Assembly (NCBI GenBank): GCA_011634665.1
Contig: WAEK01000022.1
Coordinates: 607,501-671,500, forward strand
DNA length: 64,000 nucleotides
Reading direction: 5' to 3'
Origin: Mortierella sp. BCC40632
Taxonomy: Eukaryota; Mortierellomycota; Mortierellomycetes; Mortierellales; Mortierellaceae
Shown: positions 10,246 to 22,493 of the stretch, one piece after another
Numbering within the stretch: position 1 is the stretch's first letter
Layout: the number at the start of each line of letters is the position of its first letter
The notes under the pieces: generated by a model
What the model saw: the letters and a program-made list of their open reading frames with translations, nothing else
Database searches by the model: none
Told to the model about the DNA's origin: nothing
Translations under genes and position numbers: made by a program

Positions 10246-13200
10246 ATGGCCACAACTGCATCCTCACCCGTCCCAGTACTACCTGCTTCACACTCTCGCC
10301 GTGACCACGTCCTTCTTCCTCCACCCAGCACCAGCGACATTTCCGAGGCCGAATCACCAACCAGCCAACTTGCCAAGGGAGAGGTTCTCCAGACGGATCT
10401 ATCTGACAGCCAAGGCTGCTGGGAAGACCGGACGGATCCCTACTCGTCCTTTCCTTACTCATCACAACTCCGGAACGCCCGTGCTCGCTGCTCATCCTCG
10501 ACCTTGTTTGACGAAGCACAACTTCAGAGTGGTAAACTGAACACCAAAGCATCTGCCGACCAACTCGCCAACTCTGCCCAGCACAACCACCCTAGCCTTC
10601 AGCAACAGCATCAGCAAAAACTAGGGTACCGCCAGGTGCATGACCAAGCCAAGAAGCAAACGATCATGTTTGTCGACCAAAAGCCCGACATCAACTTTCG
10701 CTCGGCTACTCCACAAGGGTACAGCTATGGCTACACACAGTCCAAGAAGCTTGACCCCTCCAAGCCGACCACCTGCAGCGCCGACACATCCAGTTTGGGT
10801 ACCAATTCTTGTGCGGAAAGCCCATCTTCTTGGAATACAGCCCGCCTGAAGATCGAGTCCTCAACCCCAGTACGACCTATCCCACACCACCCTCTCCACA
10901 ATAGCGAGAGCAGCAGCAGCAATCTCCACAAGGCCACGAGCGGCAGTGTAAAGTCAGTGTCCCCACCTCCACTTTCGACACCGTCTACACCTGTTACGCC
11001 CACGCCTACGGAACTCGACAAGCCAGCAAAGAATCTTATGATTTTCAACAAGATTCCTCGTCAATGGCCTGCCTCTCAGGAGACCTTGCACCATAACTAT
11101 ATGGCCAAGAGTATCAAGAAGCCAACAGTAAGCATCCACCTTCTCTTCTTCGTCAACGCGCGGTACAATGGTCACAATGCATCATAAGGAGGGACAGAGG
11201 CAAGGAGAGGAAGAAGAAGGGGAGCAGAGATTGAAGAGGCCCAGAAAGACGCGGTAGGGGGGGGAAGGCATGGATGCCAAAGAGAAAGAGAGAAGTGAGG
11301 AGAAAAGGCAGGAGGGGAGACCTCAGGGGTTGGCACTACAGACAGCACGACTGGAATCAAGACGAGTACAGAGAGATGTACGCACAAGACGATATCCTCT
11401 GGCAAGAGGACAGTTGATCGCACTACGGTGCAAAAGAAAAAAAAAAGGACCTTCATGACCTTGCTCCGTGAACCCACGTTTTTCAAGACCTCTGCAATGC
11501 AATGGAACCCCCTTCCCTTCTTCAATTCATCAGTTGCAGAACATTCCGTGGACCTAACTTTATGCGCTTTGCTCGCTTCCCTGCTGGCTCAATAGGCCAT
11601 TAAAGAGTTTGATAGTGCAACAGCCGAGCGTATTGACCGAGTCATCAACAAGGAGCGCACGCTAAGTCGAGCGGCTAAAGAGCGGGTATGTTTACACGTA
11701 TAATGTTGAATTGTGAAAAACGCCCATACGCATTCCTTTCTCTTTGGTCATGAATCTAATCCCTCCCCCTCTTCACATCTAAATATTTACTTCCACCTTC
11801 CACAGCTGGCCGCAGAACAAAAAGAGGCAGAACTCGAGGCTCGAGGATTCTTTGATCCCGCACGAAGGTGGAAGGGACGTGATGTATACCCGCGCCCTGC
11901 CAATTGGATCTACTGCAGACGCGTAAGTTTTCCAGCCAATGGCAACAAACAGTGGTCACTCTAGGTATTTTTTTGATTTCAAAAAGTACTCACACTCACG
12001 CTTTGATACTTCAACCCATCAACAGACAAAGAACAACTGGCTTGAAAAGACCAAGGTTTTGGCAGATACCTACAAGCTCTTCAAGGCTCAAGTCTTGGGC
12101 AAAGGACATCATGCCGATGTATACAAAGGCATTGATCTCACCACAGGACAAGATCTGGCAATCAAGGTCATTTACAAGACGGTCACTCGTCGACTTGGTT
12201 TCGTGAACGAAGACCCGATGCAGGAGGTCAAGAACCGTAGACTTTTGAATGAGGCCTGGTTCATCGATTATTTGAAGGATGGGGTAAGTCAAGCAAAGAG
12301 CTTTTTGAGAAGGAAGAAGAAGAAGAAGAAGAAGAAGAAGAAGAAGAAGGGGGACAATTGAGGTCCGGATCAACATGAGGCTTACTAGTAGCATCTCACT
12401 CTTCATCATGTCTTATAGCCAGGGATTTGTAAAATGATTCGAGTTGTAGAGACCTCCACCAAGTTCTACTTTGTGATGGAATTGGCCCATTCTGACCTTA
12501 ACTCGTACTCTAACGGAATTAATATGCGAGAAGAAGAAATCCGTCACATTATGAAGCCCATCTTTGAGTGTCTGAAGTATGCGCATGCTCGTGATATTAC
12601 CCATCGCGACATTAAGGTAAATGAGCCAAGAGTTTGACTAATCCGGCGGATTCTAGTGTTCTAATGTCCTGAGAACTGCTCCAGTAGTCGATCTTCTCAA
12701 CTTACACACTACTTTTTATTTATAGCCCGAGAACATTCTACTGAAAACACGGAAAGACTGGCTCCGAGCTAATACCAACGGTAGCAGCAACAGTAATAGC
12801 AGTAGTAGCGCTGGTGATTCGAGCCCCCAGACTGGCAAGAGCAGTGAGCCAAGCAAGAGTACCAAGCAAAGCCACGGCAAAGGTAGTGGATCTCGAAGCA
12901 AATCCAAATCGTTGCATCGTCTAGATGATAGCTCCAGCACGCAAACCAGTACATTTGCGAATGAGAGCTATTGCCATGATGGACAGACCGACACCAACGA
13001 TGGAAGATCCTCGATGGATTCCTCGACCTTGTTCAACTATGATCATCGCTTTGATGCATTTTTGGCGGACTGGGGATTGGCGGTCGAACACGACTGTAAT
13101 AGCGGTCGTAAACCTGTGGGCACTCCGCTCTATGCCGCGCCCGAGGTTGTTAGAAAGATGAAGAGGATCCGCCGTCGAGAGTGGATCAATTACCGAGCCT

Positions 13201-13513
13201 GCGATATCTGGAGTCTTGGTGTCACAATGTTTGTCGTGTAAGTGGACTTGATATGACTTTTTTTTTTTTTTAGTGACCAACCTTCTAATCTTCTATCCTT
13301 CTTCGTATCCATTGTGTTTTTAGTGCCAGTGGAATATACCCTTATCATACCCACGACGCATTGGAGGCTCAAGCGCCTCCCAACTGGGCTGCACTCGAAG
13401 ACGCTGGCATGTCCCGAGAGTACATTGCATTCACCCAGAGACTGATGAACTTGACAGCTGAACTGAGACCCTCAGCAACCGAGGCCTGTAATGATTCATG
13501 GTTACAAATGTAA
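10246..13513 (+). CDS. Serine/threonine protein kinase with DWG motif and large catalytic-core insert
   Basis: Seven exons: 10246-11127, 11596-11685, 11806-11922, 12026-12283, 12419-12616, 12726-13237 and 13324-13513; 748 residues. The first 294 residues (exon 1) are Ser/Pro/Gln-rich and probably disordered. The kinase domain starts near residue 380: glycine loop LGKGHHADVYKG (third glycine missing), catalytic Lys about 410 in LAIKVIYK, HRDIKPEN (Asp about 513) split by an intron, DWGLA (Asp about 630) in place of DFG, a P+1/APE region GTPLYAAPEVV, and DIWSLGV. All key catalytic residues are present, so activity is expected. Between PENILL and DWG lies about 100 residues of Ser/Lys-rich insert. 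The last codon before the stop is followed by a GTAAG-like string, so an extra 3' exon cannot be excluded. Subfamily not recognised. Confidence 0.88.
12311..12351 (+). repeat. (AAG)n microsatellite in a kinase intron
   Basis: About 13 AAG/GAA units inside the intron 12284-12418. It is a purine tract in the sense strand, unlike the poly(T) tracts found in most other introns here. Confidence 0.9.
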
Positions 13514-14949
13514 GCGATAATACCCAACCCAACCCCTCTACCTTCACCACGACTCTTTGAGCTCGTGTACCATGGATCGAACAAGGCCAGGCAATCCTAT
13601 TTATTTTCAAGAAAAAGTAAAAAATCGAAAAAATCGAAAAAAAAAAAAAGAACTACTGGTTCAGTAATTATGGCAAGGCCAAGGAGTCAATGTATTAAGG
13701 CCGGCGATTTAGCACTCTCGGCCCCAACAGAAATAGGCGCGCACCTTTACAAAGGATGGCATTACAGTCATTCCCAAGAAAGAAAAGAGAAAAAAGAAAA
13801 AGAAAAAGAGAGGAAAACTCTTTTCCCCACTTCCCTTTTTTTTCTCTCTCTCTCTCTCTCTTTCTTCTTCTTTTTGGTCAATGTCGGATAGTTGTTCTAT
13901 TCTTTTTTTATTTATCTATTTATCTATCTTCGAGTGAGTCGCACCAATTGTTCAAACAATGAATTCTTTTTTTTTTTCCCTCCTCCTTCCCTCTCCCCCC
14001 AAAACCCCTTTCCCTCTCTCCTCCCCTTCTTCGACATAGGATATAGCAGCTCACATTCTCTGCTTTCTCTCCAGTTTTTTTTTTCTTGGCCTCAGTTTGC
14101 TCATTCATTTCATTCGTTCGTTCATTTTTTTTTTTTTTTTTTTTTTAACCGTAAACACCCCCAAATCATTCATTCTTTTATCTCCAACTTTCACACACAA
14201 ATCCATCACGTAAATACCCTCATCCAAACATTTTTAATAACATCTTATTGAACTCGGAAAAAGAAGCAGAAAAGTCATGGTTTCTCACAAAATTGCGGGG
14301 GAGAGGAGGAGGAAGAAGAGGGGAGGAAGAAGAGACGTTAATTCTCTCTGTCTGTGGAAAAAGAATCGTCCGATTTTGTATCCTTGTGATTCCAAAAGAG
14401 GTTGAAGGACACGGCTATCAGCCAAGGTCTCGAGGGAGGCTACCATTTCTCTCCCCTCTTCTTCTTCTTCTCTCTCTCTTCTCTCTCTCTCTCTCTCTCT
14501 CCTCCTTTTTCGCGCATGCACATTGCTGTCAAGAAGCAGACAAAAGGCTTGACTTGGCAGAGTGCCCTTTTTTCTCGGAGAAGAGAGGGGAGAAAGGAGA
14601 AGAGAAAATTGAGATCTAGAAGGCAAATACATCACTTCCCAATCTTTGAAGGAAAAAAAAAAAAAAATCTAGGTCTTGAGTCTCGCGTCCAAAAACACCC
14701 TCTTTTCTGCTGTAGATGGGCTACTAAGGGGTGGGGATGCCTTCACTATGCACAAAAAAAAAAAGCCCATGATCTTCTGCATTCTCAACACAAATTCTTT
14801 TCATGCAAATGGCGTGTGAAAAAAATAATAATGATAATAATAATAACAATAATGAAAAGCGCTACTTTTATTCATGGAGGAGGAGGCCTGAACCAGAAAA
14901 GCACAATAGGCCTTTGCTCTGCGCAAAGGTTTCTTTTTTCTTTCATTCA
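13514..14949. other. Spacer between two convergent 3' ends
   Basis: Lies between the stop of the kinase (plus) and the stop of the coiled-coil gene (minus), so it should hold both 3' UTRs and terminators. It has CT-rich and T-rich tracts (for example about 13837-13870, 14126-14147 and 14462-14505), an A-rich stretch near 14650 and an (AAT)n-like stretch at about 14820-14855. No coding region is supported. Confidence 0.7.
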
Positions 14950-17753
14950 TTAGCTATTGGCAGAACTACTATTATAGACAATGGCCATCTCTGGAGAGAG
15001 ATACTGTTGACTCGTACATCTCGGAAGAGCTTCCGGCGGTGTGGTGGATGTAGAGGTCGCTTGGGTAGATTGTCGTGACGATCGACGGCTCGATTGTTGT
15101 GGTTGACGACCCGAGGCTAGCAGACTCACATCTGACGCTGATCGGTAGAGTTGACGCTCAGGCTTGGGAACTGTGGAAGTCCCATCGCCTTCATTGCTGC
15201 TTACACCCTCACGCAGGCTTCCAGTGCGACTACCACTGACCATGCTTCCTGATTTAGACAAGGGCATATCAGGCACAAAGATCCTCATTTGGGAGCTTGT
15301 GGGAGACGCGTATTGAAATTTTGGTATTGGTCGGGTCCGTGATGCCGCCACAAGATCCACAGAGACGGGTGAAGTTGGTGAACCTCTCAAGTTCTGGACA
15401 ACCGTAGGGGGGATACCTTGTCGGTATTGAATCCATTGGGAGCGATCGTCAAGAGCCATCATCGAACCGGCTTTCAGGCGATACTGGATTTCTTTCGAGG
15501 ATGACTGGGATTTTGTTGAGAGGCCTGCAAGGTTAAGAAATGGGGATGAGAAAGAAAAGTTCTTGCCGAGCTTTGTGTCTCCTTGTGGAAGAGTAGCATT
15601 CCCATGGTTATCACAAAGTCCCATAGCAACAGCCTGCTCAAGCAAAAGACGTTGCTCGGATGGGTTCAAGAGCATCAACAATTGCTGTGGTTGTAGGTTT
15701 TGTTGCAGTGCCGTGACAATTGTAGGAGGGGTCTGCGTGGCCATTGAGTTGGTGTTTTTGGCTTGAAGTGGGCCTGCCTTCTTGACACCACGGCTCAGCA
15801 TGTCCGAGAGGAAGCTGTTGGACATGGCTCTGGTTCGTTTCTGAGACGAAACATGTTCGGCAGCATCGAGGAGTTGCGTCAAGTACCTTAGCTGAACATA
15901 GTTGATAGTTTGTGATATAGCTATAGCTGAATTCTGAGCACAAAATGAAATATAGTTCAGTATAAACACGACGCAAGGGTCGAGCATTCATTTTTTTGGT
16001 AGAAATAGTCACTTTTTTTTTTTTTTTTTTTTTAATGACTTACGTTAATTTCGGAAGAGAGATGGGCAATGGCTTGATTGGTAATCAAAGACTTTTCTCT
16101 CATAACATCATTTTCTTCCAAGAACGTCCGATCCAGTCTATCGCCAACGAGCAACAAATCGGAATGAAAGTCTGCTGCCGGTGAAGGATCAGGCTCTATT
16201 CCAGCATCTTGCAGCTGCTTTCGAAACACCTCATTGGCTTGTTGTAGCTGTTGTACCGTATCTAGTAGAGTGTTCATCTTTTCGACGTTCACTTCTGCAC
16301 GACTCCGCTCGAGTGTGCGGAATGCTGTCTCTAGCTGACTATACTTCTCTATTGATGGGCAGTAGGATCGGGCATTAGGTTTGCTAAGCTGTATCCATAA
16401 CCTGCAACGCTGTTGCTTTGATGTTAGTTTGATTTACCTTCCCAGAGTTCACGTTCGTAATGAATCTGGTTCTGCGCTGCAGAATATTTCTTTTCCCAAT
16501 TCTTGGCATCTCTTATAGCGGCGTCATATCGTTGTCGTAAATCATGATCTGAGGCCTGTTCTGGCGCTCCAGCCCTTGGAGCCGCTGCAGACAATACTAC
16601 AGTATTCGAGTTTTGTCCATTGGGGGGTATGAATGTCGTTCCAGTCAGGCTAAGGGTACTGGCACTATAGTATATGTTAGCATTGAAATATATATATATA
16701 TAAAAGCTCTTGCTCAAAGTCCAATTACCGTTTGCGGAACTTATTTTGAACCTTGGGAGGAGTGGCATTCGCAACGACTACTTGAGCCAACTCTGCCATC
16801 TCCACAGCCGAAGGAGTCTTGAATTGTGCACTATTTACCCTTCTCCTTGGCCTAAAAGACAGTATCACTTTGATGAGCTCATAGCATTGGGGCATAGGCT
16901 ACAACTCTTGCAGCCAGTAGATAATAATACTGTAGACTTACTCGCGATGTCTATCATGCACACTTCCAGCAGCCGGTATGCTAAAACAAAGGGGGAAGTG
17001 AAGTTAACACCTAGTTGAATAAAGAAAAATTCTCTGTATGTTCTAAAATATTGGACTCCCACCCTACACTTACCCTTGGCCGGTCAAGGATCCTGTACTC
17101 GATGAAGACGAAAGCAGTTTATGACTAGCTATCAAGCCAGAACCCTGACCTATAAACTGCCCATCATGGCCCTGGCTGTGGCTCGAAGAGAGAGCTCGAG
17201 TCCTCATGTTATCGTTGATGTTTGTGCGAGGGGCCTTGGTTGGCTGAAAAGTAGGCGTTCGTGCTCCATCCTGGATTTGATTTCGGTGGTGTCGTAACTG
17301 GCGCTGGGACTGGGATAGGCTCTGCGAATATTGTGGAGTTTCTGACGTTGATGTTGAGTGTTTGGACGATGCTAGCTCCTCGAGCTTATTCAGGAGCTCC
17401 GCTTGAGACTGTTGAAAAACGCTGGACCCATTTGGAGATCGATGTTGTCGCACATCTTCCATACTACTACCCATGGCCATCCCCATACCCTTTCCCGTTG
17501 CATCCGATAGTGTTGCTGATGAGGCACCACCTCGGGAGTAGGATTGTGCCGTTTGTGAGGACTGAGCGTTCGCCTTTGACAGATCCGATGGTTGGCGTTG
17601 TGGGTGGGGAGAAGCTGGCTTAGAGTTACTATTGTTGATTGTGCTGATGCTGCCTTTGCTGCCATTTGTAGATTTAACAGGTTTCCGCTTCAGGTAGGCG
17701 GATGATGGAGACCTTGATAACTCATGTTGCGGCTGCAGTTGGTATTCCGACAT
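14950..17753 (-). CDS. Serine-rich coiled-coil protein, function unknown
   Basis: Not recognised. Six exons: 17753-17074, 16980-16942 (a 39-nt microexon), 16851-16729, 16664-16438, 16348-16044 and 15933-14950; every phase joins cleanly to give 785 residues. The first ~230 residues are Ser/Gln/Asn-rich and presumably disordered. Residues about 325-420 form a likely coiled coil rich in heptad-like Leu/Glu/Lys (LRQRYDAAIRDAKNWEKKY, then YERELWEEKYSQLETAF, then LLDTVQQLQQANEVFRKQL). A helical region follows (EEN..MREKSLITNQAIAHLSSEIN), then a Ser/Pro-rich C-terminal ~330 residues ending SSSANS. The pattern suggests a cytoskeletal or scaffold protein, but that is only inference. The gene is convergent with the kinase. 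Confidence 0.8.
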
Positions 17754-17967
17754 GCGTGTTGTATGTGCAGCGTAAATGGTTATAGTGAATGTCGTTGGGA
17801 GTTCAAGCAAGGCTGCCTGTTGGTATTTAATGAAGGTGGGCGACGATAGCACCTCTCACCTGCAAAGCTGGTGATCAAGAATGAGGAGAAAAAGGAGAGG
17901 AGAGAGGAGGCCTTTCGATTGTGGGTTGAGCAGCAAAAGACAGACAGAGAGACAGAGAGAGAGAGAA

Positions 17968-17999
<32 letters not shown>

Positions 18000-18448
18000 G
18001 GAGAGCAAGAGAGAGAAAAGGCAGACACTCTTTGTCTATGCCTAGTTTCTTGGGAGAAGGGATTGTGAAGCAAGTGGCAAAAGGTGAAGAAGGGTAAGGG
18101 AAGAAGGAGCTCGTACTAACAAGTGCTGTGGCACCTCGGGAGGGGTCTGAGATTCGGTTCTTTCAAACCCGACTATGTACCAGAGGGAAGGGTGAACAAC
18201 GACGAGGTTTAAGAAACAGTGCCGATGATTGCAATTAGGGTGACATGGAACATCGTTCTGAACATGACAACTGGCCCATTCTCATTCAATTAATGAAGCG
18301 GTTTCTCATGGAGACAAATGAGAGCTACCCATTTCATTCATCAGTGGGGAATGATTCTCATCAGGAAACTACATGGAGGAAGAGGAGAAAGAGGAGGGAA
18401 TGCAATGATCATTTCGAGGTGCTCTTTGTATCACAGAGACATCCAACC
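17754..18448. other. Spacer upstream of the coiled-coil gene and downstream of ARP6
   Basis: Contains a (GA)n microsatellite at about 17942-18003, which reads CT in the direction of the coiled-coil gene and so resembles the pyrimidine-rich leaders upstream of PEX13 and the kinase. The right end holds the ARP6 3' UTR. No coding region supported. Confidence 0.7.
17942..18003. repeat. (GA)n microsatellite upstream of the coiled-coil gene
   Basis: GA run with GAAAGA interruptions, about 190-250 bp upstream of the start codon at 17753. Confidence 0.9.
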
Positions 18449-20150
18449 TTAAATGCCTGCGCGAAATCTGGATTCGCATAGCGCGCTTCCGTGCTCAAAA
18501 TACTCGGCTCTTGTCACAAGTCTGTTGTTGTACTCCGTCGAGAACTCTTCTGAAGACGCAAAACGCTGTGCTCCTTTCCATGCATAGCCTAGCGGACTAT
18601 CCAAATATCATTAGTAGGTGATTTTCCTGGAATGTTATGCTCTAAGTCATTTTAGTTTTACAACTTACTCTTTGTCAATGCCAACACGGACCTCGTACTC
18701 TGCTGGTGCCATGTGACGGATATCATGGGCAACGCGCTCCCTAAATCCAGGTAACTTTGCATTGCCACCTATCAACACAATGTTGGCATAGAGCATTCCT
18801 TGAATGGCTAGTGTGGCAGAAGCGATGACCGCGATTCATTAGTGTTGGAATATCATATTTGTGATCTGATCGGGCAAAGTTTTCCAGTTACGCCGATTGA
18901 TACCTTCATCACATGAGGAGATTGCGTCTGTGATAGCTTCTGGGATGCCTGCCTGCTCCATCCCGATATCCGAGGGATTGAAGAGAATCTCCGGAACTGT
19001 GAAACGCTCATTATTCATCGTTAGGATTTGTTCGTCATTGCTACTGTGCGCCCTCTTGTCACCTGAGGTATATTCGACTTCGTCTTCTGACATAGCAGAA
19101 TCTTCTCCTAGATGTGCACCCTTCTTAGACGCTTTGTTGGATTGGCTCCTCTCTGTAGTCGATCCCTGCAAATTTTTAACATATCCTGATAACTGTGCTG
19201 AATAATCTGGTAGAACGTAATGCTGGAGAATGCTGTTTGAGCGTGGCGATTTCCTATGAAAACATTTCAAAGCAACTGACAATTAGTCCCGAAAAGAGGT
19301 ATTCATTTCATATTCGACTCTACCAAAGTGACCGATCAAGCTTCTTCATACTTGCAAATATCAAGTTCTTCCCAAAAGTTGTTGGAGACATAACAACATG
19401 CCTCTTTAATCTGATTGACAAGATGCGTTTCGTCCATCATGTTCCAGTATCGAAATGAAATGACTTCCTTAAGGTGATTCGTGAGAAGCTTTCCCCCAAC
19501 ATTGATCCTACGAATGCCGACACTGATAGGCTGGCCCTTCCATAGCGGTACGATATGCGTGAATGAGTATCCAGAATCGACTATCAAGGCACAATCCACC
19601 CTCTTTTTGCCACTCCCGAGTTTTTGGTTGAAGAGTGCCGGGAGTTCGTTGTGTACTGCCATCTGAGGTGAAGACATGCGTGTATAGGAATGAAAATCAT
19701 ACTCCTCAAAGACGAGTTGGTCATATGTTGTGGCGATACTTGGGAGGTTGAAGATCGGTTCTGATATTACTAGAGCTGTTGATGATGGATCACACTATCA
19801 TAAGAGCTCGGGGCTTAATAACAAAAAGCGGCAGGATAGTGCACTATAGGATGCTCAAGGGCAAAAAACTGTGGATAGAAACTTACTGGAAAAATCTTTC
19901 CTGTAAACAATCTATCCCAAACTTGCTTCTCAACATCCCAGCTTGTGAGCAGCCCTTTCTCAAACGGTAGTCGGTAGTATAGTCCCGAAAAATCTTTGCA
20001 TGTACTGAGTTGATCGCCAATGTAGGTTTTGCGCTCCGTCTTAGAACGTGTAATGCTGTTGGGAAGCACATCGTAGGAGGTGCCCGCATCTGCAAACCCG
20101 TACTTTACAGTTGAAGCTCCATTGTCGATTACTAGAGTTCGCATTGCCAT
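18449..20150 (-). CDS. ARP6: Actin-related protein 6 (SWR1/SRCAP chromatin-remodelling complex subunit)
   Basis: Arp6 is a nuclear actin-fold subunit of the SWR1/SRCAP complex that exchanges H2A.Z into nucleosomes. Five exons: 20150-19887, 19794-19352, 19253-18904, 18807-18669 and 18596-18449; 447 residues, as expected. Diagnostic sequences are LVIDNGASTVKYGFA at the N-terminus, RKTYIGDQL and CKDFSGLYYRLPFEKG (Arp6-specific rather than actin), TALVISEPIFNLPS, DSGYSFTHIVP, NERFTVPEILFNPSDIG and NIVLIGGNAKLPGFRERV. The third intron donor (GTATCA at 18903) must be used: reading through it gives a false open frame ending at 18839. A second ATG lies two codons in (20144). The gene is divergent from the exonuclease-like gene, 246 bp away. 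Confidence 0.95.
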
Positions 20151-20396
20151 CGAAGGATGAGGTGAGGATTGCTGAGAGGGCCACGACGCCGCTCTTTTCA
20201 ATGTTCCTCCAAGCAAAGCCACTTTTCGGCGACTCTCCAGGGACAAGGAGAGCACAGGCCCCGCAGGGTTGCCATTCAAGAGGCAGGAAGACTCATGTGG
20301 AAACGAAGTATCCGACTGGCACAGTTGCATCCGGGATCTCGACTTGGTAGGACCACACATGCCTGCAGCCATTGTGCGAGAGAACGCGTCGCGTCC
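20151..20396. promoter_or_regulatory. Short divergent promoter region, ARP6 / exonuclease-like gene
   Basis: The two start codons are only 246 bp apart on opposite strands, so both promoters must overlap here. No clear TATA box is visible. Part of it could be coding if the plus-strand gene starts at the in-frame ATG near 20292. Confidence 0.6.
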
Positions 20397-22118
20397 ATGG
20401 CTACCAAGCGGCTCATGGAGGTGACGGCGATTCGGAACACCTGGAACTGGACCAAGATTAAAGCTGATCCAAAGAAGCCGTTTTTTGTTCAAAGGAGTTC
20501 CAAGAATACACCACAAACAGCTGTGATCCTCCTCCGCAATGCCGATGTCCCGATCTTACAGATTTCGCCACCAGTCTTCATGCCATCCACTCCGGAGCAA
20601 GGTAAAACCATGTTTTGTGGTTGGACTCGATGTCTTGGACTTGCTTGCCTGATCTGGATGCTGACCGCCACCTTTAGTTCAGCATTCGCTTAATGTCCTA
20701 CTTTTCATGTCCGATTTCAATGCGGAACCACGCCCACTCGCGCTGAGCGTCCTTGCCTGCTCGTCCACGGGCCAGATCCACTTTATTTGTATCGCCAACC
20801 AGGACCTCACTCTTATACTTCCTACGTATCAACTCACTGAGGGAGGTCGGCAGCCGGAGCTACTACCGCCACTTTTGAAAACATTCCTTGAGTCCAAAGC
20901 GTACAGCAAAGTCGGATTTGGAATGTACGAGGATGCAATTCGTTTAGAGGATCAATACGGTATCCAGTGCAAAAGCATTCTGGACATTCACTGGATGGCC
21001 AAAATTCTAGGCGTCGGATCGACCAGTATAGGGACTCTGCACAAGGCCTTTGGTAAGGCCCACGATGGCTATACCCCCGGCTATTTTGAATCTCAACCCG
21101 ACACTCTTCCTCCAGGCAATCAACGAAAGTCAGCACAAGAAAAAGCACATCTACAATTAATCGATCCTCGACGATGGGATTGGGAATCACAAGGAAACCT
21201 TGAACTCTCTCGGGAGCTCGTCCGTTGTATAGCACAAGACGCAGGATCGACATTACAGATCTTTGAAAATATCCAGGATAGGAAGTTTAATGTGGGGTAC
21301 ACCCCTCTGTCAACGGATTTTGAGTCAATGTCAGGTCCTGCCACAGACTTCTTATTGACTAACCTACCTCGTGGTATTGTAAGTATTCTCAGAGCTACTG
21401 ATGCCTTACCATTTCTGAATCTTGACTTTGAGCTTGGAATGCTGATTCTCTGGACTAGCTTCTTCCTATGCGCTCTATGCATCGCCTACTTTCAGCATCA
21501 TTTTTGGATTCATCCATGAGTCCCGTTGACAAGGATGCACAATCTCTAGCACTTGTAAAGTTCATGACCGAGCATAACAGACTTGTCCCAGATACAGTTG
21601 ATACGACCCCTGTTTCATTTAAGGATCCTTCGATTATGAGCCGATGCTTCGCTCTTCCAGGAATCCGAGCTAGCGAGTCCCTTTTATCGAGTCGGCATTC
21701 CCAACGGATATTGGCAGAGGCATTTGGTTGTCGAGTGGATGAGCTGAGACTTTTGAAAGATTCCGACTTGTCGAGAAAACCAGACAGGATCCAGGACCTT
21801 GAGAGTTTTATTGGAATTTACGAATGGCTCGAGTTTCTGCCTGGCGCTGAAAAAGACTCGCTTGAGTCATGCCCTGGACGTGGGGAATCGACGTTGATGA
21901 CACTGATGATGAACTTTGGCACAATGGCGGACAAGGCAAAGACTCAACCTGCCGAAACCAAGCGCTGGCTCACTGAAAGGATACAGCGATTAATTCAGAA
22001 GGGTATCTTAGTACGACCAAGCGTTTCAAAGCAGCAGTTGGTCCGGATCAATCCCCAGCTACTTCGCTCCCTCAAACGGATAGAGGTCCCGGAAGGACGT
22101 AATAAAGAGTGCATTTGA
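20397..22118 (+). CDS. DEDD 3'-5' exonuclease-like (RNase H fold) protein with degenerate active site
   Basis: Three exons: 20397-20601, 20678-21378 and 21459-22118; 521 residues from the ATG in ASMATKRL (an in-frame ATG near 20292 would add about 35 residues). After a ~70-residue N-terminus, residues about 70-270 follow the RNase D/WRN exonuclease layout: strand with D-F-N at the Exo I position (canonical D-x-E), KVGFGMYEDAIRLE at Exo II with its Asp kept, VLDIHWMAKIL, and RCIAQDAGSTLQIFE at Exo III, where the usual YxxxD is CxxxD. The ~250-residue C-terminal part is unassigned but has helical segments (ETKRWLTERIQRLIQKG). Loss of one acidic residue and the Exo III tyrosine suggests a non-catalytic or altered nuclease fold. 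Domain call is from motif spacing, not a search. Confidence 0.7.
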
Positions 22119-22493
22119 GAACACTTTTTTTTTTTTTTTTTTTGTAAAGAAAAAATGAAGGGATGTTTGAGCAGGCTAGGAAGTAATCCCATTCAACACC
22201 AGAGGCAGAACATGTTATCGAAAGGTAACATGACGTCTATCATGGGCGTGCCATTGCTCGTGTGGCTCTTTGAGATCATATCCAATACCGAATGAACATT
22301 GAAACGCTCATTGGATTCTACTTGATCCAGTCTATAGATTTCAAGCAAAGGAGCGGGAGCCTCCGTTCTTTTATGCATCTCTTCCGGGTTTCCAAGCCAC
22401 CCAAACAGTCTCTTTCGGATGGAAGCAAAAAAGGACTGGGTACCCACTCCCCCAAGATCTCTCTCACAACACAAGCAACCAAAGATCACCGCC
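22119..22493 (+). other. Spacer between exonuclease-like gene and TIM8
   Basis: Holds the 3' UTR of the upstream gene, with a 17-nt poly(T) tract at about 22127-22143, and the TIM8 promoter. A short CT/CA-rich leader precedes the TIM8 ATG. Nothing else supported. Confidence 0.6.

Noticed and set aside
18110..18185. tRNA-like string with ggttctttcaaaccc
   Set aside because: The B-box match is poor and no acceptor or anticodon stem can be formed.
18839..18903. Open extension of ARP6 exon 3 ending in a stop at 18839
   Set aside because: It is an intron: donor at 18903, a cactaatg branch-like site and acceptor at 18808 restore the conserved Arp6 sequence DEAIQGMLYANIVL.
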